Counted from the stretch's first letter, positions 1 through 6,300 are shown. The stretch: DNA of 8,058 nt from Gammaproteobacteria bacterium (GCA_006227775.1 SBFV01000095.1:1-8058), one strand, 5' to 3'. The notes: generated by a model from the sequence alone, not told the origin. Numbers and translations are program-made.

Positions 1-381
1 TTCTTCGAGCTGTCACCGGACCCCCTGCTGCTCATCCATGACCGCCACTTCGTGATGGCCAACGATGCCACGGCCCGACTGCTGGGCTACGCGGACGCCT
101 CCGAGGTGCTCCGTACCCACCCCTCCCGGCTCTCCCCGCCCGTCCAGCCGGATGGCCAGTCCTCCTACGACAAGGCCGAGGCCATCTTCGACGCCGCCGA
201 GACCGCGGGATTTCTCCGATTCGAGTGGATACATCTGCGCATGGATGGCAGCCCGCTGACCATCGTGGTCTCCCTGACGCGCATCCCCCAGACGGAAGGT
301 GGCGTGGATTTCCTGTGCGTCTGGCACGACATCACTGGCTGGCGGCGTGCCGAGAGCGGAGCCGCTCCACTACTCCAGTAA
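1..381 (+). CDS. PAS-domain sensor protein, C-terminal part (5' end outside window)
   Basis: The frame is open from base 1 and ends at a TAA at 379-381, giving 126 residues. They form one nearly complete PAS domain: FELSPDPLLLI at the start, then NDATARLLGY (the usual 'N.aa..llGY' helix), LSPPVQPDGQ, RFEWIHLRMDGS and VVSLTRI, ending in the hallmark VWHDITGWRRAE. PAS domains sense ligands, redox state or light and normally pass the signal to a kinase, cyclase or phosphodiesterase module. Here only about ten residues (SGAAPLLQ) follow the closing strand, so any output module must lie upstream, outside the window, or has been lost. No membrane segment is visible in this part. The last 12 bases overlap, tail to tail, the end of the minus-strand acetyltransferase gene. 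The PAS call is firm; the identity of the whole protein is unknown. Confidence 0.85.
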   Translation, partial: FFELSPDPLLLIHDRHFVMANDATARLLGYADASEVLRTHPSRLSPPVQPDGQSSYDKAEAIFDAAETAGFLRFEWIHLRMDGSPLTIVVSLTRIPQTEGGVDFLCVWHDITGWRRAESGAAPLLQ

Positions 382-3300
382 GGCAAGCCGCACCTCGACC
401 AGTCCCGGCTCGTCGGGGATGGGGTTCTGGGTGAAGCCCAGGAGCTTGCAGAGGGTCAGCATGGGACGGTTTTCCCGCAGCACCTCCCCATGGACCTCCC
501 GCAGGCCGCGCCGCCGCGCATCGTCGAGCATGCGGCGCATCAACAGGATGCCCAGGCCCATGCCGGTCATGTCCCGGTTGAGGACGATGGCGAATTCGGC
601 GCTGACGAGGCCGGGATCGGCGTTCAGGCTGACTACGCCATGGATGGGCCGGGTGCCGGCGGGGCCGGGTTCGGTGAGGACCAGGGCCATTTCTCGGTCA
701 TAGTCGAGCTGACAAAAGCGCGCGGCGGTGAGGTGGTCCAGGGTGCGGCGCGGGACGAAGAAGCGCATGCGGCTCTCCTCCGGGTCCAGCCGACCGAAAT
801 GGGCCTGGAGGGCGGGCTCGTCCTCGGGCTGGATGGGACGAATCCAGAGTTGCCGGCCGTCGGGGAGCGGAAGTTCCTCCTCCAGGTCGCGGGGATAGGG
901 ACGGATGGCCAGGCGGGCGGCGCCGGGGAGGAGTTCCCCAGCCCTCTCAGTCCGACCCCTCGACTCCGCGGGGAAAGCCGTACCGCTTGCCGCCGCGGGG
1001 GGAGCCATTGCGCGCTGCGCAGCCGTGGGGGAATCCGTTCCGCTGGCCGACGCGACGGAAGCCGTCGCGCTCACCGCCGCGAAACGCAGACGCACGCGGG
1101 CATCCAGGGCGAGGATGCCCTCCGCGTCCGCGAGCAAGGGGTTGACGTCGAGCTCGACGATCTCGGGCACCTCCACCGCCAGTTCCGCCAGCCGCACCAG
1201 GGCAAGGGCGATCGCGTCCAGGTCGGCGCTCGGCAGACCGGCCCCGCCACGCAGTCGCGCGTGGACCCGGGTTTCCTCCAGCATCGCCCGGGCCAGGCGA
1301 AGATTGAGGGGCGGCAGGCCCAGGGCCCGGTCCCGCAACACCTCCGCGCCGCTGCCCCCCTGACCCACGAGGAGTACGGGACCGAACTGGGGGTCTTCCT
1401 TCAGGCCGAGGATCAGCTCGCTGGCCTCCGGGCGACGGGCCATGGCCTGGACCGAGAAGCCGTCGTGGCGCGCCTCGGGATGGGACTGGCGCACGCGGTT
1501 GAGCATGGCCAGGGCGGCGGCGCGCACCGCCTGGGGGCCGGTCAATTCCAGGGCGACGCAGCCGGAGCGGCGCTTGTGGGGGATATCGGGCGAGAGCAGC
1601 TTGAGAGCCACCGGCTGACCGATCTCCACCGCCAGGCGCGCCGCCTCCTCCGGTGTCGCGGCGACGCGGGTAGGGATTACCGGGATGCCGCAGGCGGTCA
1701 ACACCGCCTTGGCCTCGGGTTCCGTCAGCCATTCCCGCCCGGCCTGGCGGGCCCAATCGAGGAGGGGGCGGATGGCCCCCAGATCCGGGCGGCAATCCGC
1801 CGGGAGGACCGGCGGGGTCTCCATGAGCTGGACCTGGGCACGATGAAAGGCCACCAGGTGCATGAAGGCGCGGATAGCCCGCTCCGGGGTGTCGTAGCTG
1901 GGGACGCGGTGAGCGGCGAGGAGGCGTCGGGCCTGGCGCACGCTGGCGGCGCCCAGCCAGCTCGTCATCAGGGTTGGCGCCATTGGGGTCGACGCGATCG
2001 GGCGTGGCGTGATTGGGTGTGGGGTGTTTGGGGTAGGCGCGATCGGGGTCCGCGCCATTCGGGTTGACGTCAGCGGGTTCGGCGCTGTGGCCGTGTCAAT
2101 CAGTGCCCGGGCGCAGGCGGTGGGGTTGACGCCGGCGCTGGGGCTATGCAGAACCAGGACCGCGTCCACTCCGGGGGCGGTACGCATAATCTCCAGGACC
2201 TGGGCATAGCGCCGACCGTCGGCATCTTCCAGCAGGTCGATGGGGTTGGCCCCCGACCAGCCCGCGGGAAGTACCCGCTCCAGGGCCGCCCGGGTTGCGT
2301 CGCTCAGCTCCGCCAGCCGGCCGCCGCTGTCCAGCAAGGCATCCGTCGCCAGTACCCCGGCGCCGCCGCCATTGGTGAGGATGGCGAGGCGGTCTCCCCG
2401 TGGCGGCCGGGTCAGGGCCAGGGTGGTGACGGCGTCGAACAGCTCCTGAAGGCTGTGCACCCGCAGCAGACCGGCGCGACGGAAGGCGGCATCCTGGACC
2501 GCGTCGGCGCCGGCCAGGGCCCCGGTATGGGAGAGTACCGCCCGCGCGCCCGCTGGGGTATGGCCTGCCTTGACCAGGATCACGGGTTTGAGCCGGGCCG
2601 CGGCGCGGGCGGCGGAGAGGAATTTGCGCGCCGGTCCCAGGCTTTCGATGAACAGGAGGATGGCGCTGACCCGGCCGTCCAGGGCCAGATGGTCAAGCAG
2701 ATCACCAAAGTCCAGGTCCACCATGTCCCCCAGGGAAACCAGGTGGGAGAAGCCGATGCCCCGGGCCATCGCCCAGTCGAGCACCGTGGCGACGATGGTG
2801 CCCGACTGGGCGACGAAGGCGATCTGACCCGGTGCGGGCAGGCGGTGACCCAGGCTGGCGTTGATCCTCTTGGCGGGCGCCATCAGCCCCAGGCAATTGG
2901 GGCCGAGCAGGCGCAGGCCATGACGCCGCGCGATGGCCAGGATATCCGCGCGCCGGGCCAGGCCGGCGGCATCGCCACCCTCGCCGAAGCCAGGGCTGGT
3001 GAGGATGGCGGCCCGAGCTCCCAAGGTGCCGAGCTGGTCCAGGAACGCGGGGGCCAGGGACGGGGGGACGGCGAGGATGGCCAGGTCCGGCCGAGCCGGC
3101 AAGGCGGCCAGGTCCTCGACGCGGGGCAGGCCATGGAAGCGGGCGGTCGGGGAACTTGCCCGGCGGGTCGTGGTAATGTCAGCGCGGAGGTTACCGGCCG
3201 TGTCTTTCATCAGCGCGGGATGTGGCGCAACCCCCCCATGACCGTTAGCGGGATGACGCACGGTAAGACGCACGGCCCACAGGGGGCCCGCGAAACCGGA

Positions 3301-3474
3301 GCGGGCCAGGTTGGCGGCCAGGATAGGCCCCAGATCCCGCGCCCGGGGTCTGCCCGCCAGGTCCAGCCGTGCAGCGGCGCTCACCAGGACGATGCTTTGG
3401 GGGTCGAAGAGGCAATCGAGCGGCATCCGGGGCATTGGGGGCACCTGGGCTATCCTGGTGAAGGGGCGGACCAT
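370..3474 (-). CDS. patZ: Pat/PatZ-type protein lysine acetyltransferase: NDP-forming acyl-CoA synthetase fused to GNAT
   Basis: The 1034-residue protein has the full Pat/PatZ order: CoA-binding Rossmann part (about 18-200, with GPNCLGLMAP and FVAQSGT), ligase-CoA part (about 210-545), ATP-grasp part (about 583-800, with SPDIPHK at 628-634 and ELDVNPLL at 774-781), and a C-terminal GNAT domain (about 873-1034, with GMGLG at 971-975). Characterised members such as Salmonella Pat acetylate lysines of acetyl-CoA synthetase and other proteins in the cytoplasm using acetyl-CoA. E960 in SAEFAIVL lines up, from memory, with the catalytic Glu809 of Salmonella Pat. H316 in SHTGALAG sits where active ADP-forming synthetases carry the phospho-histidine, which enterobacterial PatZ has lost. 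The protein is about 150 residues longer than the E. coli form (886, from memory) because of insertions at about 73-112, 465-504 and 800-836; the last two are tandem repeats. The start at 3474 has AGGA six bases upstream. ATG at 3435 (AGG eight bases upstream) fits the usual N-terminus of the family better and is a real alternative. Confidence 0.93.
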   Translation of the reverse strand: MVRPFTRIAQVPPMPRMPLDCLFDPQSIVLVSAAARLDLAGRPRARDLGPILAANLARSGFAGPLWAVRLTVRHPANGHGGVAPHPALMKDTAGNLRADITTTRRASSPTARFHGLPRVEDLAALPARPDLAILAVPPSLAPAFLDQLGTLGARAAILTSPGFGEGGDAAGLARRADILAIARRHGLRLLGPNCLGLMAPAKRINASLGHRLPAPGQIAFVAQSGTIVATVLDWAMARGIGFSHLVSLGDMVDLDFGDLLDHLALDGRVSAILLFIESLGPARKFLSAARAAARLKPVILVKAGHTPAGARAVLSHTGALAGADAVQDAAFRRAGLLRVHSLQELFDAVTTLALTRPPRGDRLAILTNGGGAGVLATDALLDSGGRLAELSDATRAALERVLPAGWSGANPIDLLEDADGRRYAQVLEIMRTAPGVDAVLVLHSPSAGVNPTACARALIDTATAPNPLTSTRMARTPIAPTPNTPHPITPRPIASTPMAPTLMTSWLGAASVRQARRLLAAHRVPSYDTPERAIRAFMHLVAFHRAQVQLMETPPVLPADCRPDLGAIRPLLDWARQAGREWLTEPEAKAVLTACGIPVIPTRVAATPEEAARLAVEIGQPVALKLLSPDIPHKRRSGCVALELTGPQAVRAAALAMLNRVRQSHPEARHDGFSVQAMARRPEASELILGLKEDPQFGPVLLVGQGGSGAEVLRDRALGLPPLNLRLARAMLEETRVHARLRGGAGLPSADLDAIALALVRLAELAVEVPEIVELDVNPLLADAEGILALDARVRLRFAAVSATASVASASGTDSPTAAQRAMAPPAAASGTAFPAESRGRTERAGELLPGAARLAIRPYPRDLEEELPLPDGRQLWIRPIQPEDEPALQAHFGRLDPEESRMRFFVPRRTLDHLTAARFCQLDYDREMALVLTEPGPAGTRPIHGVVSLNADPGLVSAEFAIVLNRDMTGMGLGILLMRRMLDDARRRGLREVHGEVLRENRPMLTLCKLLGFTQNPIPDEPGLVEVRLALLE
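967..1077. repeat. Four degenerate 27/30-bp tandem units in the ATP-grasp to GNAT linker
   Basis: The units lie at 967-993, 994-1020, 1021-1050 (30 bp) and 1051-1077. They share a core of the type cg-c/t-gggg-n-aagccgt-n-ccgct. On the minus strand they are in frame and encode AASGTAFPA, AQRAMAPPA, SASGTDSPTA and AVSATASVA (residues 828-836, 819-827, 809-818 and 800-808), an Ala/Ser/Pro-rich flexible linker joining the ATP-grasp part to the GNAT domain. The unit is unlike the 15-bp array further upstream in the same gene, so this is an independent expansion. Confidence 0.7.
1963..2082. repeat. Eight degenerate 15-bp tandem units inside the acetyltransferase gene
   Basis: Eight consecutive 15-bp units can be read on the plus strand, for example cgccattggggtcga (1978-1992), cgcgatcgggcgtgg (1993-2007), cgtgattgggtgtgg (2008-2022) and cgcgatcggggtccg (2038-2052). 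The approximate consensus is cgcgattggggttgg. The array is 120 bp and in frame with the minus-strand gene, where it encodes residues 465-504 as eight pentapeptides of the pattern P-x-P-[ILM]-[TA] (PNPLT, RTPIA, PHPIT, PRPIA and so on). It interrupts the ligase-CoA part between ALIDTAT and SWLGAASVRQARR. The next 15 bases (2083-2097) match poorly and are taken as outside the array. Confidence 0.85.
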
Positions 3475-3592
3475 GGCTTATCCTGCCCAGGAAAGAGCCC
3501 CCGCTGCAATCATCCTTGTCACGCCAAATCCGAATCTCATGCCCGCCATAACCCAAACCGGGGGCGTCTCATCCCCCTGGGACCCCGCCCCG

Positions 3593-3937
3593 ATGGACGA
3601 TTGCGCCACCGCGCACGACGCGGCCCCAATGCCCAGGGGCCAAACCCCCGCGCCGGGTCAGCCCCCGCCCCGGCCTTCAGATCTGCCCCAGCCCGCGGAC
3701 CCGGCGCTCTCCCACCTCATCCTCGCCACCCTTACCGCTATCGCCCCCGAGGTGGATGGCGTCAGCCTGGACCCTGATCGCGCCTTCCGCGATCAGATCG
3801 AACTCGACTCCGTGGACTTCCTCAACTTCGTCCTGGCGCTGGAACAACGTCTCGGGCGCCGCATACCCGAGATCCATTACCCACGCCTCTCCAGCCTCCA
3901 GGGCTGTCTGGACTATCTGGACGCCACGCCGCGCTAG
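3593..3937 (+). CDS. Acyl-carrier-like phosphopantetheine-binding protein
   Basis: The last 75 residues or so, from ALSHLILATL onward, form a carrier-protein fold with the 4'-phosphopantetheine site in IELDSVDFLNF: the Ser of the D-S motif (bases 3811-3813) would carry the prosthetic group. Helix 3/4 follows as VLALEQRLGRRIPEIHYPRLSSLQGCLDYLDA, matching stand-alone carriers of about 80-95 residues. Such proteins tether acyl or aminoacyl groups as thioesters in the cytoplasm. The N-terminus is uncertain. ATGs at 3473 (AAGGGG eight or so bases upstream, 154 residues), 3539, 3593 and 3629 are in frame. Third-codon GC is low between about 3475 and 3540 and high after it, so an early start looks less likely, and 3593 is a compromise. 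The stretch before the carrier domain is rich in Pro, Gln and Ala and is probably disordered. The gene is divergent from the acetyltransferase. Its acylating partner is not in the window. Confidence 0.8.
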   Translation: MDDCATAHDAAPMPRGQTPAPGQPPPRPSDLPQPADPALSHLILATLTAIAPEVDGVSLDPDRAFRDQIELDSVDFLNFVLALEQRLGRRIPEIHYPRLSSLQGCLDYLDATPR

Positions 3938-3951
3938 TGTTCCCAAACCTT

Positions 3952-3985
3952 AACGGGACAGGGCGCCTAACAGGACAGGGGCGCC
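3952..3985. repeat. Near-identical 16/17-bp direct repeat at the lipoprotein stop codon
   Basis: aacgggacagggcgcc (3952-3967) is followed at once by aacaggacaggggcgcc (3969-3985). Both copies carry the palindrome GGCGCC, so a 6-bp stem with a loop of about a dozen bases is also possible in this convergent gap between the carrier-protein and lipoprotein genes. One copy encodes the last residues of the lipoprotein (APLSC) and the other lies just past its stop. A local tandem duplication is the simplest explanation. A bidirectional terminator is possible, but there is no clear T-tract. Confidence 0.5.
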
Positions 3986-4842
3986 AAACGGGGTTGCCGT
4001 TGCAATTGCAGCAAATCGTCGCGCAACTCCTGGAGACGCCGCTCCAGGTGCTGGCGCTGAACGGTATCGAGTCGCTCATGGAGGCGGCCGAAGAGTTCCA
4101 TGACCAGCGGACGCATCTCCCCTCGGGCCCGGGTCAGCGGCGCCGGGAGATCCCGCAGCTCCACCAGCCAGTCGGCGAGGAAGGCCTGGAGCCGCTCTTC
4201 GCCGGGTTGCTCCCGCAGGAGGGCGATAAGCTCGGCGCGCTTCTGTTCCCGGTAGGCGAGGAAGGCCGGCCGGCTCTGAGGCATACGGTCCACGATAGCG
4301 CTCACCAGGGCCTCCTGGCTCGCATTCAGGGGTCCCGTCCAGTCCTCCAGGGTCTCCAGATAGCGCGCGACACGCTCACGCCTGCCGGCTGGCGTCGTTT
4401 CCTTGACCGCTTCCGCCATATCCTCCGCCCGATCCTCCTGGAAGCGTCGATCCAGGGCCTGGATCTGGTCGGGCGTGAGACTCGCGAGGAAGGGGGTAGC
4501 GAGCTTGACCGCGTAGCGGGCCTGCCGCCGATAGACCTCATCGAGCTGATCCAGGAGGCAGCGGCTGTCGCTGGCGGTGAAGCCCTGGTGGTTGGCCTGG
4601 ATCATCGCCTCGATGAAGCCCGCCAGGTAGGGCAATTCCTCGGCGCGATGGCGCGCCAGTTCCGCCGCGACCAGGGGTTCCCAGCGCGCGGCCTGGTCGG
4701 GCTCCAGCTCCACGTAGTCATCGGCGTACACCCGGAGGAGAAAGTCCGCCTGGTTGTAGGCGACGCTGATCGCGCTGCATCCCCCGAGGCCCAGCAGTGA
4801 GGGCAGCAGGAGGATCAGTAGCCGCCAGACCAACCCCGGCAT
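3967..4842 (-). CDS. DUF6279-like helical lipoprotein
   Basis: With the start at 4842 the protein has 291 residues. It begins with a signal peptide (MPGLVWRLLILLLPSLLG) and a lipobox LGGC whose Cys is residue 22, so it should be lipidated and anchored on the periplasmic side of a membrane. The mature part begins CSAISVAYNQADFLLRVYADDYVELEPDQ. The 'YNqaDfLL...DdYveL...Q' pattern resembles the DUF6279 lipoprotein family of proteobacteria, whose function is unknown. The rest is charged and strongly helical, with heptad-like stretches near the end (QRQHLERRLQELRDDLLQLQRQ). This start was chosen because AGGA lies ten bases upstream and the signal peptide follows directly; the frame extends to 5037, but those extra residues would hide the signal peptide. 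It lies 131 bp downstream of the TRAP receptor gene on the same strand, so co-transcription is possible but not shown. Confidence 0.8.
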   Translation of the reverse strand: MPGLVWRLLILLLPSLLGLGGCSAISVAYNQADFLLRVYADDYVELEPDQAARWEPLVAAELARHRAEELPYLAGFIEAMIQANHQGFTASDSRCLLDQLDEVYRRQARYAVKLATPFLASLTPDQIQALDRRFQEDRAEDMAEAVKETTPAGRRERVARYLETLEDWTGPLNASQEALVSAIVDRMPQSRPAFLAYREQKRAELIALLREQPGEERLQAFLADWLVELRDLPAPLTRARGEMRPLVMELFGRLHERLDTVQRQHLERRLQELRDDLLQLQRQPRLAPLSC

Positions 4843-4950
4843 GGGCTGATTGTCCTGACGCGGCTTGCTGCCAGCCTGTCGCGGGAAGACGCCGCGGATG
4901 TCTCTTACGCCAACGCTCATGAGCGGTCTCGTTACCCCCCCGTGATGTTG

Positions 4951-4970
4951 AAAGAGGACTGAAGTCCCTC
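4951..4970 (-). terminator. Weak hairpin just after the TRAP receptor stop codon
   Basis: On the minus strand the bases read gagggacttcagtcctcttt. A short stem (GAGGGAC with GTCCTC, one bulged base, TTCA loop) is followed by only three T. It begins three bases after the stop of the TRAP receptor gene, the right place for a terminator or attenuator between it and the lipoprotein gene. The stem is short and the T-run minimal, so the call is tentative. Confidence 0.3.
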
Positions 4971-4973
4971 GCG

Positions 4974-6062
4974 TTAACCCGTGCTCAGGCGCGCCGCCAG
5001 GTATTGAAAGTAATTGGCCTCCGCCACCGATTCCCACTGGACCTGTTCCGCCAGAAAGCGGCTATAGTCGGGATAGATCTTCTTCCAGTTCGGATTGTTG
5101 GCCTCCAGTTCCGCGTAGACCTCCCGGGAGGCCCGGAAGGCGGCATCCATGACCTCCTTGGGGAAACGCAGCAGTTTGGCCCCTTCCGCGACCAGTTGTT
5201 TCAGGGCCTGGGGGTTACGGGCGTCATAGCGCGCCTGACACTGGACATGGGCGGCGGCAGCGGCGTTGGTGACGATGGCCTGATAGGTCGGGGACAGGCT
5301 CCGCCACTGGTCGGCATTGATGTAAATGAAGATCTGCGCGCCTCCCTCCCACCAGGCCGGGTAGTAGTAGTAGGGGGCGACACGGTGCACCCCCAGTTGC
5401 AGGTCATCATAGGGGCCGACGAATTCGGTGGCGTCGATGGTCCCCTTCTCCAGGGCCTGGTACACCTCTCCGCCGGGGAGGTTCTGGGGCACCACGCCCA
5501 GTTTGGCGAGGACGCGGCCACCGAAACCGCCGACCCGGAACTTGAGGCCCTGGAGGTCCTCGACGGAGCGGATCTCCTTGCGGTACCAGCCACCCATCTG
5601 GGCGGTGGTGTTGCCGCAGGGGAAATTGACGATCCGGTAGCCGGCGAAGAAGTCCCGCAGCAGGGGCAGGCCGTTGCCGTCGCACATCCAGGCATTCATC
5701 TGCCGGGCGGTCATGCCGAAGGGCACGGCGCAGTCGAGGGCGAAGGTCTCGTCCTTGCCGAAGAAATAATAGGAGGCGGTGTGGGCGCATTCGACCGTGC
5801 CCTGCTGGATGGCATCGACCACGCCGAAGGCGGGGACGAGCTCACCGGGGGCATGGAGCGAAATGGTGAAGTTCCCCCCCGTGGCGTCGGCAATGTACTG
5901 GGCGAAGGACTCGCTGGCCCCGAACAGAGCCTGGTGGGACTTGGGGAAGCTGGAGGCCAGGCGCCAACGGATTGGCTGCTCGGCGCGAACCAGCGCCGGC
6001 GCGACGCCGCTGGCCAGAATGCCCGCCAGACCCGTATGCCGGAGGAATGAACGACGCTCCAT
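4974..6062 (-). CDS. dctP: TRAP transporter substrate-binding protein, TakP-like (2-oxo acid type)
   Basis: This 362-residue periplasmic receptor closely follows the pattern of TakP of Rhodobacter sphaeroides: RWRLASSFPKS, GELVPAFGVVDAIQQGTVEC, GNTTAQMGGWYRKEI, LKFRVGGFGG, KGTIDATEFVGPYDD and APYYYYPAWWEGG. TakP binds pyruvate and other 2-oxo acids with a sodium ion and hands them to a DctQ/DctM membrane pair. Q155, R176, E213 and E239 fall where TakP carries pocket residues (alignment from memory); TakP has Trp where F214 is found here. The N-terminus ERRSFLRH is a twin-arginine motif, followed by a hydrophobic stretch and a probable cut after ALVRA (residue 27), so Tat export of a folded protein is likely. 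The ATG at 6062 has AAGGGG seven bases upstream. No DctQ or DctM gene lies in the window. The ligand is inferred from family resemblance only. Confidence 0.93.
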   Translation of the reverse strand: MERRSFLRHTGLAGILASGVAPALVRAEQPIRWRLASSFPKSHQALFGASESFAQYIADATGGNFTISLHAPGELVPAFGVVDAIQQGTVECAHTASYYFFGKDETFALDCAVPFGMTARQMNAWMCDGNGLPLLRDFFAGYRIVNFPCGNTTAQMGGWYRKEIRSVEDLQGLKFRVGGFGGRVLAKLGVVPQNLPGGEVYQALEKGTIDATEFVGPYDDLQLGVHRVAPYYYYPAWWEGGAQIFIYINADQWRSLSPTYQAIVTNAAAAAHVQCQARYDARNPQALKQLVAEGAKLLRFPKEVMDAAFRASREVYAELEANNPNWKKIYPDYSRFLAEQVQWESVAEANYFQYLAARLSTG

Positions 6063-6167
6063 GAGGATGCCCCTTGCCCAAGGTTAATGGCGGTTGATGG
6101 AACCTGTCCAGGAATCGGTGCCAGGGTCGCGGGCGATCAGGCACCCCGCTCTTACTGGTCAAGCGTT

Positions 6168-6173
6168 ATCATA
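6168..6173 (-). promoter_or_regulatory. Possible -10 element for the TRAP receptor gene
   Basis: The minus strand reads TATGAT inside an AT-rich island (6166-6178) in otherwise GC-rich DNA, about 105 bp before the TRAP receptor start. It differs from the TATAAT consensus at one base. No convincing -35 box sits at the right distance, so it could be weak, activator-dependent or spurious. Confidence 0.25.
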
Positions 6174-6268
6174 ATTCAACTCGTCCAGGGAACGGACACC
6201 TTCACTGGCTGGCCCTGGCCATGAAGGGTGTCACATCTTCCCGGGTCAGTACCGACCTGGACCTGATG

Positions 6269-6300
6269 ATTTCTCCAAGCATAAATTTCTCCAAGCATAA
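6269..6300. repeat. Perfect 16-bp tandem duplication before the small lipoprotein gene
   Basis: atttctccaagcataa occurs twice in direct succession (6269-6284 and 6285-6300) with no mismatch. The second copy ends two bases before the AGG that probably serves as ribosome binding site (6303-6305) of the gene starting at 6315. The array therefore lies in the leader or core promoter. Each copy supplies a CATAAA that could act as a -10-like hexamer, 16 bp apart. Its role is unknown. Confidence 0.9.

Noticed and set aside
490..2067. 525-residue open frame on the plus strand opposite the acetyltransferase gene
   Set aside because: It is opposite a well-recognised gene. Its translation is rich in Gly, Arg, Gln and His with no family resemblance, as expected for shadow frames in GC-rich DNA.
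3311..3472. Upstream extension of the carrier-protein frame to a TTG at 3311
   Set aside because: It would lie antisense within the acetyltransferase gene, adds Arg-rich unstructured sequence, and has no clear ribosome binding site.
3475..3592. Sigma-70 promoters in the acetyltransferase/carrier-protein divergent region
   Set aside because: Isolated -35-like hexamers (TTGTCA on plus, GTGACA on minus) are present, but no -10 element lies at the right spacing for either.
2146..3777. 543-residue plus-strand open frame spanning the acetyltransferase and carrier-protein genes
   Set aside because: It is low-complexity, resembles no known fold, and overlaps two supported genes on both strands.
4843..5037. 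N-terminal extension of the lipoprotein frame to 5037
   Set aside because: It would run into the end of the TRAP receptor gene and place some 65 residues before the signal peptide and lipobox. The ATG at 4842 has a binding site and a proper signal peptide.
5004..6050. 348-residue plus-strand open frame opposite the TRAP receptor gene
   Set aside because: It is a shadow of a strongly recognised receptor gene, with no start signal or motif.
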